The notes beneath the pieces were generated by a model. That model made no database searches. It saw only the letters and a list, made by a program, of their open reading frames with translations, and was not told where the DNA came from. A program made the position numbers and the translations under genes. A stretch of 64,000 nt of DNA from Actinoplanes octamycinicus (GTDB taxonomy: Bacteria > Actinomycetota > Actinomycetes > Mycobacteriales > Micromonosporaceae). Shown one piece after another: positions 37,448 to 46,776 of the stretch. The stretch is from positions 5,251,501 to 5,315,500 of the forward strand of contig NZ_JACHNB010000001.1 of the NCBI RefSeq assembly GCF_014205225.1. Reading direction: 5' to 3'. Every line of letters starts with the position of its first letter. Positions within the stretch are counted from its first letter, which is position 1.

Positions 37448-37654
37448 CGCCGGCTCGCCGGGGTCCTGCGGATGCCGACCATGTCGCTCTACCGGCACGT
37501 CGCCGACCGGGACGAGCTGATCCTCCCGATGATGGCCCGGTTCCTGGCCGCCGAGGATCACGAATTCGATCTCGACATCCTCGTCGAGTTCGGCCTGCAG
37601 AGGATTCTCGACGGTCTGGAAGGAATGATTTCCGGGCGGCGCGCCGAAATGTGA
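37448..37654 (+). pseudogene. Truncated TetR family regulator
   Basis: In frame: LAGVLRMPTMSLYRHVADRD, the end of a TetR helix-turn-helix, then DELILPMMARF, then directly EFDLDILVEFGLQRILDGLE, the usual last helix of this subfamily. Both the N-terminal start and about 100 middle residues are missing, with the frame kept. Stop at 37652-37654. Most likely a decayed gene; a functional 69-residue peptide is unlikely. The stretch 37655-37725 is AT-rich with TACAATT repeated at 37680 and 37698. Confidence 0.6.
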
Positions 37655-37725
37655 GTTACGACCTTGGCGGCGCCGGCCATACAATTCGCCGTCACTTTAC
37701 AATTGATCATTAATCGGAGAGCTTC

Positions 37726-38139
37726 ATGGCTGCCGAATTCGAGATGCTCGCCACCTCCGCCGCCACCACGATCGTCGGGCTGATGGCCACCGACGCCTGG
37801 CGGCAGGCCCGCTCGCTGCTCGCCGGCGTGTGGCGCCGGAACCTTCCGGACCAGGCCGGACGCCTGGAACAGGACCTGGACGGCGCGGACCGGATCGTCG
37901 CGGTGGCCCGGCAGGGCGGCGCCGACGCGGTCGAGGACGCGGTCCGGACCGACTGGCGCCGGCGGATCACCGATTTCCTCGCCGAGAACCCGGACGCCCG
38001 CGACGATCTCCGGGAGGCATTGCGGCAGATGCCCGAGCCGCCCCGCCAGGAATCGAACAGAACCACGTTCATGTATTCCCGGGTGCAGGACTTCGGCCGC
38101 AATTATCAAACGGCCGGCAACATGGAGATCCACGAGTGA
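37726..38139 (+). CDS. Unknown protein with C-terminal tyrosine/glycine motif
   Basis: 137 residues, not recognised. Mostly helical (AWRQARSLLAGVWRRNLPDQ; EDLDGADRIVAVARQGGADA-like), then a tail FMYSRVQDFGRNYQTAGNME ending IHE. ATG 37726 follows CGGAGAG. Its stop overlaps the GTG of the next gene (GTGA). The tail resembles the N-terminal segment of that neighbour (RTYMAGGDISFSG), suggesting both carry the short Y-x2-(A)G-(N/D)-(M/I) motif found in small actinobacterial proteins linked to signalling or conflict modules. Confidence 0.6.
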   Translation: MAAEFEMLATSAATTIVGLMATDAWRQARSLLAGVWRRNLPDQAGRLEQDLDGADRIVAVARQGGADAVEDAVRTDWRRRITDFLAENPDARDDLREALRQMPEPPRQESNRTTFMYSRVQDFGRNYQTAGNMEIHE

Positions 38140-38993
38140 GCTGGTTCGGGATGCGGGCCTCGTCGCGCGGGCACGGCCGGACCTACATGGCCGGCGGCGA
38201 CATCTCGTTCTCCGGCACCCACCACCACCGGCACGAGCACCACCGCGACGAGGGACCGTTCCAGGCGTTCTTCGTCGGCGCCGGACCCGGGCGGATCCTG
38301 ATCGCGGCCGGCATGCTGATCGCCGCGGCCGGGTTCACCGGCTGGGCCTCGATCATCTTCGGCGAGCGGTCCGGCAGCAGCTTCCTCGGCGCCACGCTGC
38401 CGTCCGGGGTGCCGGTCGGGGTGGTCTACTTCCTCGGCTTCGGCCTCGGCGGCGTGCTGGTCGCGGTCGGGTCGTCGATGGCCAAGGCGGCGTTGCACGG
38501 CGGCAGCCGGATCGCCCACTACGTGATCACCGCGGTGCTGCTCGGCGGCAGCGCGGGCGGGCTGAACCTGGCCCTGGCCGGGGCGCCGCTGTCCACCCTC
38601 ACCCCGAGTTTCGGTCCGCGCGACGCCGGCCCGGTCGAGGTGGTCTCGACGAGCGAGCGCACCGGGCGCAGCGGCGGCCTGATCATGACGGTGACCGGCA
38701 TCGAGAACGCCGGCGGGACCGGCCGGGTGCACCTGCGGGTGACCAACAACTCCGGGGAGAGCCTCACCCTGCAGGCCGCGCTCTTCCAGCTGTCGGACGC
38801 CGAGGGACGGACCTACGCCGGGGACCACTTCGGCTCGGACTGGGAGGCGGACATCGGCGACGGCGCCACCCACACCGGCGTGATCCGGCTGGCGAAGCGG
38901 GTCGTGCCCGGCGCCGGGCCGATGCGCGCCGAGTTCACCACGGTGTTCGGGATGAGCGTCCGCTCGATCAAGGTCACCAAGATCCCGGCCTGA
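38136..38993 (+). CDS. Histidine-rich membrane protein of unknown function
   Basis: 285 residues. After the motif TYMAGGDISFSGTHHHRHEH comes a cluster of histidines (HHHRHEHH, possible metal binding), then three to four hydrophobic segments (about 45-150), then a soluble beta-rich domain (residues 165-285: VHLRVTNNSGESLTLQAALF) that looks like an extracellular immunoglobulin-type or DUF4352-like fold. GTG 38136 overlaps the upstream stop. Probably works with the preceding 137-residue protein. Confidence 0.65.
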   Translation: MSWFGMRASSRGHGRTYMAGGDISFSGTHHHRHEHHRDEGPFQAFFVGAGPGRILIAAGMLIAAAGFTGWASIIFGERSGSSFLGATLPSGVPVGVVYFLGFGLGGVLVAVGSSMAKAALHGGSRIAHYVITAVLLGGSAGGLNLALAGAPLSTLTPSFGPRDAGPVEVVSTSERTGRSGGLIMTVTGIENAGGTGRVHLRVTNNSGESLTLQAALFQLSDAEGRTYAGDHFGSDWEADIGDGATHTGVIRLAKRVVPGAGPMRAEFTTVFGMSVRSIKVTKIPA

Positions 38994-39037
38994 CGCCGCT
39001 GCGCGATATCGATTGACGGGCGTGACAGGGTGAGCGC

Positions 39038-39520
39038 ATGTCGGTCACTGTCAGGGCGATGAGCAGCGCGGATGTGGCGCAGGTGGTGGAGTTCTCGGTG
39101 CGGGCCTGGGAGCCGGTGTTCGCGTCGTTCGCGAAGGTGCTCGGGACGGAGATCTACCAGCGGGTCTACCCCGACTGGCGGGAGTCGCAGGCCCGCGACG
39201 TGGCTCGCACCTGCACCGAACACCTGGCCACCACCTGGGTCGCGGACGTGGCCGGCGCGCCGGTCGGCTTCGCCGTGGTGATCTTCGACGAGGAGCGGAG
39301 CGCCGCCGAGATCGAGATGCTCGCGGTCGACCCGGACCACCAGCGGCAGGGCATCGCCGGCACGCTGATGGAGTTCACCTTCGCCCGGATGCGCGAGCGC
39401 GGCGTCCGGCTCGCCGGCGTCGGCACCGGCGGCGACCCGGGCCACGAGCCGGCCCGGCTCGCCTACGAGAAGGCCGGCTTCACCCCGCTGCCGCTGGTCC
39501 ACTACTACAAAGCCCTCTGA
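39038..39520 (+). CDS. GNAT family N-acetyltransferase
   Basis: 160 residues. Acetyl-CoA motif A is clear: IEMLAVDPDHQRQGIAGTLM (the Q-x-x-G-I-A form). N-terminal strand SVTVRAMSSADVAQVVEFSV and C-terminal EPARLAYEKAGFTPLPLVHY complete the fold. Substrate unknown. ATG 39038 has AGGGTGAG upstream. It is a single-gene unit followed by repeat-rich DNA. Confidence 0.9.
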   Translation: MSVTVRAMSSADVAQVVEFSVRAWEPVFASFAKVLGTEIYQRVYPDWRESQARDVARTCTEHLATTWVADVAGAPVGFAVVIFDEERSAAEIEMLAVDPDHQRQGIAGTLMEFTFARMRERGVRLAGVGTGGDPGHEPARLAYEKAGFTPLPLVHYYKAL

Positions 39521-39730
39521 CAGGTGTGACCCGAACCCGCAACCGGTGACCGGCCAGCTGCCGTTCGCGGCGCTGGCCGACGCCGTCGACGCGGCGGGCG
39601 TTCACCGTGGCCCCGGCTGCTGCGGACAGGCCCGGTCCGCTTCAGCTCACGGCCGCCATGTCCCGGTACGCGGCGAGCCGCCCGCCGCCCGTCCGCGAGA
39701 CGCGCTCGCCCCGAGACCGCACGGCGACTG

Positions 39731-39803
39731 CCGCCCGGTCGGCTGGTCCTGACGGGTGTCTCGGCGCTGCCGAGACACCCGTCAGGACCAGCCGACCGGG
39801 CGG
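39731..39803. repeat. Palindrome family 1, perfect 35-bp-arm copy
   Basis: Arms 39731-39765 and 39769-39803 are exact reverse complements over 35 bases, with a loop of only GCT. The core is the family sequence GGCTGGTCCTGACGGGTGTC. The remainder of 39521-39919 holds degenerate pieces of both repeat families (for example GGGGCGTACCGGAAAGG near 39867) and no gene. Confidence 0.95.
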
Positions 39804-39919
39804 AGGGCGCGGGGCGGGCCTGGGGCGGAGGCGGTCTCGCGTGGGGCTTGGCGGGACCTTGCTCGGGGCGTACCGGAAAGGGTGTGGCGGAAGGGGAGCG
39901 GGCCGGGCGACGCGGGCGG

Positions 39920-40630
39920 TCAGGAGGCCGGCTCGACCATGGCGAAGGATGCGTTGAGCAGGCCCTTGCGGGTTTGGACCTGGTAGCGGCTGCGGCCCTG
40001 TTTGACGATGGTGCCGACCAGGCCGCCGTACTTGCCGGCGCCCTTGAGGCGGACCCGGGCGCCGACGGTGAGGCCGGGGGCGGGGGAGGCGGCGGTGCGC
40101 AGGCGGCCCAGCTCGGCGACATACCCGGGGTGCAGCGGGGCGGGATGGCCGCGGTAGGTCCAGGCGAACAGGGCGGAGCGGTCGAAGGCTCGGGAGCACT
40201 GGCGGCAGGAGCGGACCCGGACCGGGCGGCGGTGCGCGGTGGTGCGGTGGCCGGAGCGGCAGACGCCCTCCCAGGCGCCGTCGACCCGGGGCGCGTCCTC
40301 CGGGACGCAGCGGCGGCCGGAACACCCGATCCGGACGGCGATCCGCCGCCAGGTCGCGTCGTGGCCGTGACCGGGGCCGGCGAGCGCGTGCGCGATCTCG
40401 TGCAGGATCGTCTCGGTGACCTGCTCAACCGAGTAGAGCCTGATCAGCGGGCGGGACAGGCCGATCTCGCGCCGCTCGACCCGGCAGACACCGGCCCGCG
40501 TCTTGGCGTCGTCGAAGGTGAGCCGCCACCCGGTGAGCTCGTGCTTGGCCATCAGGCCGGCGGCAAGCTCACGCGCCTCGATCAGATCCAACCGTGCCGC
40601 TCCATCATCTCCGCTTCTGCCGGGGAACAT
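39920..40630 (-). CDS. SprT-like zinc-dependent protein
   Basis: 236 residues. The SprT-like domain carries HEIAHALAG (zinc ligands and catalytic Glu) at about 77-85, preceded by the typical WRLTFDDAKTRAGVCRVERR. A distal pair of Cys-x-x-Cys-like motifs (CRQCSRAF) may form a zinc ribbon. The C-terminus (VGARVRLKGAGKYGGLVGTI) looks like a KOW/SH3-type fold. SprT-like proteins are SPRTN-type proteases or scaffolds. ATG 40630 starts the gene, close to the end of the molybdenum enzyme operon on the same strand. Confidence 0.8.
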   Translation of the reverse strand: MFPGRSGDDGAARLDLIEARELAAGLMAKHELTGWRLTFDDAKTRAGVCRVERREIGLSRPLIRLYSVEQVTETILHEIAHALAGPGHGHDATWRRIAVRIGCSGRRCVPEDAPRVDGAWEGVCRSGHRTTAHRRPVRVRSCRQCSRAFDRSALFAWTYRGHPAPLHPGYVAELGRLRTAASPAPGLTVGARVRLKGAGKYGGLVGTIVKQGRSRYQVQTRKGLLNASFAMVEPAS

Positions 40631-40654
40631 GGTATCGCTGCGCGGTGGGGTGGG

Positions 40655-42669
40655 CTATTCGAGGAGTTTGTCGGGGCGGGCCGGGAGGTGGCGGATGCGG
40701 GTGCCGGTGGCGTGCCAGACGGCGTTGAGGATGGCGGCCGGGGAGCCGACGATGCCGATCTCGCCGATGCCGCGGGCGCCGATCGGGTTCAGGTCGTGGT
40801 CCGGGGTGTCCAGCCAGGCGGCGTCGATCCACTCGACGTCGGCGTGCGTGGGGATGTGGTACTCGGCCAGGTCGTGGTTGACCCAGGTGCCGACGGCCGG
40901 GTCCAGGACCGACTCCTCGTGCAGGGCCATGCCCATTCCCATGATCATCGCGCCGAGGAACTGGGAGCGGGCGGTGCGCGGGTTCAGGATGCGGCCGGCG
41001 TCGTACATGCCGAACAGGCGGGAGACCCGGACCTCGCCGGTGACCGCGTCGACGCGTACCTCGGCGAAGTGCGCGCCGCAGGCGTGCCGGTTCTTCTCGT
41101 TCTGCTGCTCGACCAGGTCGGTGGTGTCGAAGACGGCCTCGCTCCGCTTGGAGGCGACCAGGTCCCGGCAGGCGCCGGTGACCGCCCAGCCCCAGGAGGC
41201 GCTGCCCGAGGAACCGCCGGCCACCGACGCGGCCGGCAGGGTGCTGTCGCCGATCCGGATCCGGATCTGCTCGACCGGCACGCCGAGTTCGTCGGCGGCG
41301 ATCTGGGCCAGCACGGTGCGCGCCCCGGTGCCCAGGTCGGCCGCGCCGATCGCCACCTCGTAGCCGCCGCCGTCCAGCGCCCGGACCCGCGCGGTGGACG
41401 GCATCGCGGTCGCCGGATAGGTCGCGCCGGCCACCCCGGTGCCGATCCACCAGTCGCCCTCGCGGCGCTGCCGGGGCCGCGGATCCCGGCCGGACCAGCC
41501 GAACCGGTCGGCGCCGGCGCGCAGGCAGGCGGCGTGGGCCGGGTCGGCGGCCCGGATCCGCAGGTCGAGCGGGTCGGCGTTGAGCTCGGCGGCGAGCTCG
41601 TCGAGCGCGCACTCCAGGGCCACCATCCCGGGCGCCTCGCCGGGCGCGCGCATCCAGCGCGGGGTGGGCATGTCCAGCGGGACGACGCGGTGCGCGGTGC
41701 GCAGGTTCGGGACCGGGTACATCGAGCGGGTCACCACCGCCGCGGACTCGACGAACTCGTACAGGCGGCTGGTCTGCGTCCACGTCTGGTGATCGATCGC
41801 GGTCAGCGTGCCGTCGGTGCCGGCGCCGATCCGGAGCCGCTGGACGGTCGGGGCGCGGTGCCCGACGACGCTGAACATCGCCTGCCGGGGGAGCGCCACC
41901 TGGACCGGGCGCTCGATGACCGAGGCGGCCAGGGCGGCCAGCACGGCGTTCGGGCGGGCGGTGCCCTTCGAGCCGAAGCCGCCGCCGACGTGCTCGGTGA
42001 TCACGTGGACCCGCTCGGCGGTGAGGCCGAAGACCGCGCCGACCGCCTCGGCGATGCCGGACGGGTGCTGGTTGGAGTCGTACAGGACCAGCTCGTCGCC
42101 ATCCCAGCGGGCGATCGTGGCGTGCGGCTCCATCGGGTTGTTGTGCAGCGCCGGGATCGTGTACGTCACGTCGACGGTGACCGGCGCGGCGGCCAGCGCG
42201 GCCTCGACGTCACCCTCGGCGGTGTCGGCCGGGACGTCCGGATTGACCTTCTCCGGCCGGTAGTGATCAGGATGGTCGGTGCGCAGCGCGACGTCGTGGT
42301 CCTCGGCGGTGATCTCCAGCTGCAGCACCTGCGCGGCGCGCCGGGCCGCCTCCAGGGTGGTCGCGACGACCAGGGCGAGCGGCTGCCCGCGGTAGGCGAT
42401 CCGCTCCGACTGCAGCACGGCCAGTTCGGCGTCGTCGGAGCCTCGCAGCCGCGGGGCGTTGCCGTGCCAGAGGACCGCGAGCACGTCCTCGGCGGCCGGG
42501 TCGGTGAGGACCGCGTCCAGGCGGCCGCGGGGGACCGGGGACGGGACGATCCAGCCGTACGCTAACTGATCTTGTGGGTATTCGGCCGCGTAGCGGGCCG
42601 CGCCGGAGACCTTGGCCGGGCCCTCCAGGCGCGCGACCGGCGTGCCGACGGCGCGCGACAGCATGGACG

Positions 42670-42673
<4 letters not shown>
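40655..42673 (-). CDS. paoC: Molybdopterin-binding aldehyde/xanthine dehydrogenase large subunit, PaoC/YagR type
   Basis: 672 residues, at about 70 kDa the size of the small-type PaoC subunit rather than full XdhB. Features: [20 protein letters not shown] (pterin binding), [20 protein letters not shown], and the C-terminal [20 protein letters not shown] with the catalytic Glu in GIGE. ATG 42673 overlaps the FAD subunit stop (ATGA). It should oxidise aldehydes or N-heterocycles with the two upstream subunits. No molybdenum-insertion chaperone (XdhC/PaoD) is seen in the window. Confidence 0.92.
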
Positions 42674-43640
<967 letters not shown>

Positions 43641-43644
<4 letters not shown>

Positions 43645-44168
43645 CGGCCGGCCGCCTCCGTCGTCCCCTCGGCGGTCGTCGCGGCGGCCGCTTCCCGGAT
43701 CGCCGGGATCATGTTCGGGTACGCGCCGCACCGGCACAGGTTGCCGCTCATCCGCTCCCGGATCTCCGCGTCGCTGAGCAGGTCGTCGTCGTTCCTGGTC
43801 ACCGCGCTCGGCCAGCCCCGGGCCACCTCGGCCAGCATCCCGACCGCCGAGCAGATCTGCCCCGGCGTGCAGTAGCCGCACTGGAAGCCGTCGTGCTCCA
43901 GGAACCCCCGCTGCACCGGATGCGGCTCACCCCGGTGCCCGAGCCCCTCGACCGTGGTCACCTCGGCGTCCTGCTGGCTGATCGCCAGGATCAGGCAGCT
44001 GTTCACCCGGCGGCCGTCGAGCAGGACCGTGCACGCTCCGCACTGGCCGTGGTCGCAGCCCTTCTTGGTGCCGGTCAGGTGCAGCCGTTCGCGCAGCACG
44101 TCGAGCAGCGTGGTGCGCGGATCCAGCCCGACCAGGTGGTGCTGGGCCCCGTTGACGGTGAGACGCAT
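43641..44168 (-). CDS. paoA: [2Fe-2S] subunit of molybdenum hydroxylase, PaoA/YagT type
   Basis: 175 residues. First cluster [16 protein letters not shown] (C-x4-C-x2-C) in the plant-ferredoxin fold and second cluster CGYCTPGQ ... [10 protein letters not shown] in the helical domain. Unlike E. coli PaoA, which has a Tat signal and is periplasmic, this protein starts directly with [11 protein letters not shown], so the complex here is predicted to be cytoplasmic. First gene of the three-gene operon; no dedicated regulator is adjacent. Confidence 0.92.
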
Positions 44169-44276
44169 GTCCCGGCGTTACCCGCGCAGCAGCGCCTCAA
44201 CCGCCTGGCCGGATCCCGTTGATCGAGGGCATTCGAGCCGCTGTCGGCGGCCGTTGCGGCTCCCTGGGTGCGGGGC

Positions 44277-44496
44277 ATGCCGGTTGTCGCCCCGATCCTC
44301 GTCGGGATCGTCTTCGTCCTGTTCATGTCGCTGCTCCCGGACCGGCCGCGGCTCGAACTCAACGCGGTGCTGGTCGCCGGGGCGGGCGCGGTCTACTGGA
44401 CCGGCTGGGCGCCTGGGAGTTCGTCTTCGGGACGGTGCTGGCCTACGTCGCGTATCGCGGGCTGGAGTCGTGGCACTGGCTCGGCGCCGGCAGTCC
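44277..44496 (+). pseudogene. Frameshifted and truncated DUF6010-like membrane protein
   Basis: ATG 44277 gives MPVVAPILVGIVFVLFMSLL and then LNAVLVAGAGAVYWTG. A one-base shift near 44400 is needed to continue into LGAWEFVFGTVLAYVAYRGL and ESWHWLGAG. Together these resemble DUF6010-type small membrane proteins, which go on with a WLLHTxWD...HH segment. That last part is absent: the sequence passes straight into a palindrome array at about 44494. So there is both a frameshift and loss of the 3' end. Confidence 0.6.
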
Positions 44497-44880
44497 GGCT
44501 GGCTCTCACGGGTGCCTCACGTTGTCCGAGACACCCGTCACGCCCAGCCCATCACCGCAACCTGCGCTCGTGGCCCGGACCGCAGCGCGCCTCGCGGCGG
44601 TCCGGCTGGCTCTCACGGGTGCCTCAAGCGCTCCGAGGCACCCGTCACGCCCAGCCCATCACCGCGACCTGCGCTCGTGGCCCGGACCGCGGCGCGCCTC
44701 GCGGTAGTTCGGCTGGTTCTCATGGGTGCCTCAAGCGCTCCGAGACACCCGTCACGCCCAGCCCATCACCGTGACCTGCGCTCGTGGCCCGGACCGCAGC
44801 GTGCCTCGCGGTAGTTCGGCTGGTTCTCACGGGTGCCTCAAGCGCTCCGAGACACCCGTTATGCCCAGCCCACCACCGCT
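44494..44880. repeat. 107-bp tandem array of palindrome family 1, four copies
   Basis: The motif (T/C)CGGCT recurs at 44494, 44601, 44708 and 44815, exactly 107 bases apart. Each unit has the left arm GGCTGGCTCTCACGGGTGCC, loop, right arm GAGACACCCGTCACGCCCAG and a conserved flank CATCACCGCGACCTGCGCTC plus GTGGCCCGGACCGCAGCGCG. The fourth unit is partial. The array directly follows the broken DUF6010-like gene. No gene lies between 44497 and 44923. Confidence 0.95.
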
Positions 44881-44923
44881 GTGGTGGTTTGCCGGCGGGC
44901 TGTTGGTGCTGCGGGGCCAGCGG

Positions 44924-45082
44924 TCACTCCGGTGGCGGCATTGACCGGGTGCTCTCCGGGACGATGCGGCTGTCGTCGGACTCAGCGGTGCCGTCCGCCG
45001 CGACGTCCGGATGCGCGACCCGCCGATGATCCTCGATCTCGTCGTCGGCGAAGTCCCGATGACACAGGTTGCAGGTGGCCAT
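44924..45082 (-). CDS. 52-residue zinc-finger-like small protein
   Basis: The minus strand from ATG 45082 encodes MATCNLCHRDFADDEIEDHR then RVAHPDVAADG and an acidic tail to TGA 44926-44924. Cys4-x2-Cys7 and His19-x4-His24 form a C2H2 zinc-finger-like set. Short proteins of this kind are common but unannotated in actinobacteria. The ribosome binding site is weak (GGGTGGG). It is divergent from the P-loop kinase gene at 45130. Confidence 0.6.
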   Translation of the reverse strand: MATCNLCHRDFADDEIEDHRRVAHPDVAADGTAESDDSRIVPESTRSMPPPE

Positions 45083-45129
45083 CCACCCACCCAACCAGAT
45101 CCCGCCCCGGACCGTGGCACCATGCCGGG

Positions 45130-45777
45130 ATGATGATCATCGAGCGTGCTGTCGTCGTCGCGGTGTGCGGCTCGCCGGGTGCCGGGAAGACGACGACCGC
45201 CCGGAAGGCGGCCGCGCGGCTCGGGGTCCCGCTGCTGAGCCGGGACGAGATCGCCGACGGACTCCGGTTGTCCGGTGTCGCCGCCGAGGCGATCCGGGGC
45301 CGGGCCGAGACGTTGCTGGTGGAGGCGGCGGTCCGGTTCGCGGCGGCCGGCCTGAGCTTCGTGCTGGACAACTCGGTGCTGTCCCGTTCGCTGGTGGAAG
45401 GTCTGCTCGGCGTCGAGGCTCGGGTGCTCGCGGTGCACGTGATCGCCCGGGACGAGGTCATCGGCGCCCGGCTGCGGGAACGGGTGACCGCGGGCCGCGG
45501 CGGTCGTGGGGACGTGGCGGGTCCGGGTCTCGCGGGCGGTGAGGGCGAGCCGGGGTCAGGGGATACGGCGGCACCGCGAGGTGGGGTGCCGACCGTGGTC
45601 CGGGACGGGGACCGGCGGCTGCTCGCGTTGTTCGAGCAGGGCGAGATGCCGAGGTCGATCTTCGAGCCGCCGGTCGGGCCGCATGCGGTGGTCGAGCTGG
45701 ACACCTCTGACGGGTCGCCCGCCGTCGAGCCGATCGTGGCGGCGGCGATTGCCTTGCGCGGCAACGGATTGCGTTGA
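45130..45777 (+). CDS. P-loop NTPase/kinase (AAA_33 type)
   Basis: 215 residues. Walker A GSPGAGKTT at about 14-22, then SRDEIADGLRLSG, as in zeta-toxin/polynucleotide-kinase-like small-molecule kinases, and LDNSVLSRSLVEGL for the Walker B region. A low-complexity Gly-rich insert (about 125-150) is unusual. Start may be ATG 45130 or 45133. It is transcribed away from a 52-residue zinc-finger gene. Substrate unknown. The following 45778-46049 shows no credible gene. Confidence 0.75.
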   Translation: MMIIERAVVVAVCGSPGAGKTTTARKAAARLGVPLLSRDEIADGLRLSGVAAEAIRGRAETLLVEAAVRFAAAGLSFVLDNSVLSRSLVEGLLGVEARVLAVHVIARDEVIGARLRERVTAGRGGRGDVAGPGLAGGEGEPGSGDTAAPRGGVPTVVRDGDRRLLALFEQGEMPRSIFEPPVGPHAVVELDTSDGSPAVEPIVAAAIALRGNGLR

Positions 45778-46049
45778 ACCTTTTCGGACAGAATCCGTTT
45801 CATGAAGTGTCCGGGCGCGTGCGACCCCAGCGCCGCGCCCGGACGTCTGCCCGCGCCTGGTGTGCTCTTCTCGGCTGTCCACACGAGCTACGGCAGCGAG
45901 CAGCAGCGCGGCCGGCTGTCTTCCGAGCTTCTGGGCCGAGGCGACGGACAAGCGTGGTGTGGCCGGCCCGCTCGGGCTCCTGACGGCCGGCGATCCGGGC
46001 AACACGGAAACGGTTCGGAGAGCTGGGCGGAGGCTGCGATCATCCGGCG

Positions 46050-46676
46050 ATGGAGATCTGGTCCCACGAGGGCAAGCGGTACGAGCTCATCTCGACGTAC
46101 AGCGGCTCCGATGACGCCTGGTACTACCAGGTTCGAGGGTTGGCTGAGTCATGCAGCGCCGAGCCGAACCTGACCGTCGCGATTCCCGACGCCACTCCGG
46201 AGGGGTCGTTCACGCCGATGTCGGCTCAGCACATCGTCTTCTATGCCGACGGCGGTGTCCTGCCCTGGCCGATCCTCGGCAAGCTGATTCACCTGCTCGA
46301 ATCCAGGGGCGATCTGGTGGAGGAACAGCGCGACCGGTCGAGCGAGGCGATCGCGCTCCCGCTGACGCTCACCAGCTGGTCGCACGACGGCCGGCGGTTC
46401 GAGGTCAACCAGTTCCACCACGGTGACGCCGGATCATGGAGCTACGAGCTGTACGAGCTCGACTCCGACACCCCCGGGAACAACTACATCGAGGTCCGGA
46501 TCCCGGACGCCTCACCGGAGTCCGGCTCGTTCGTCCCGATGCCCGCCGCGCACGTGACGCTGACCATGCACGGACACTGGGCGCTCCCGTGGCCGGTCTT
46601 CCGCCGCTTCCTCGACGCCATCCAGGCCGCCGGAGACATCGTCGAGCCCAGCGACGAACCGCCGATCGTGCCCTGA
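46050..46676 (+). CDS. Protein with two tandem copies of an unknown domain
   Basis: 208 residues made of two related halves. First copy: WSHEGKRYELISTYSGSDDA ... PDATPEGSFTPMSAQHIVFY ... LPWPILGKLIHLLESRGDLV. Second copy: WSHDGRRFEVNQFHHGDAGS ... PDASPESGSFVPMPAAHVTL ... LPWPVFRRFLDAIQAAGDIV. Conserved positions are WSH-(D/E)-G-(K/R)-R, PDA(T/S)PE, P(M)-x2-(A)-H-(V/I) and LPWP. There is no signal peptide or membrane segment. Function not recognised. ATG 46050 has no strong binding site upstream. Confidence 0.7.
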   Translation: MEIWSHEGKRYELISTYSGSDDAWYYQVRGLAESCSAEPNLTVAIPDATPEGSFTPMSAQHIVFYADGGVLPWPILGKLIHLLESRGDLVEEQRDRSSEAIALPLTLTSWSHDGRRFEVNQFHHGDAGSWSYELYELDSDTPGNNYIEVRIPDASPESGSFVPMPAAHVTLTMHGHWALPWPVFRRFLDAIQAAGDIVEPSDEPPIVP

Positions 46677-46720
46677 GCAGGCAACCCTGGCGGGCCAGGC
46701 CAGGAGCAGCGGTCTCCCGA

Positions 46721-46750
46721 TCTGTGACCTGCGTGACTCGGCGTCACAGA
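46721..46750. promoter_or_regulatory. Inverted repeat upstream of the NADH dehydrogenase gene
   Basis: TCTGTGAC at 46721-46728 and GTCACAGA at 46743-46750 are exact reverse complements around 14 bases; an inner GTGAC at 46733-46737 pairs equally well with GTCAC at 46743-46747. It ends 26 bases before the GTG start. A regulator of respiration (Crp/GlxR- or Rex-like) is conceivable, but spacing does not match either consensus exactly. Confidence 0.5.
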
Positions 46751-46776
46751 ACGGGGGGCTGCGCTGTCCTGTTCAC

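Noticed and set aside
44268..44774. A 168-residue protein running from the DUF6010-like start through the repeat array
   Set aside because: Beyond the frameshift it is only translated repeat DNA, with no membrane segments matching the family.
44494..44880. Possible CRISPR array (regular 107-bp spacing)
   Set aside because: The sequence between palindromes is itself conserved from unit to unit, so there are no unique spacers, and no cas genes are present.
45778..46049. Short frames before the duplicated-domain gene
   Set aside because: None has a start signal, motif or codon bias that stands out; I see nothing supportable.
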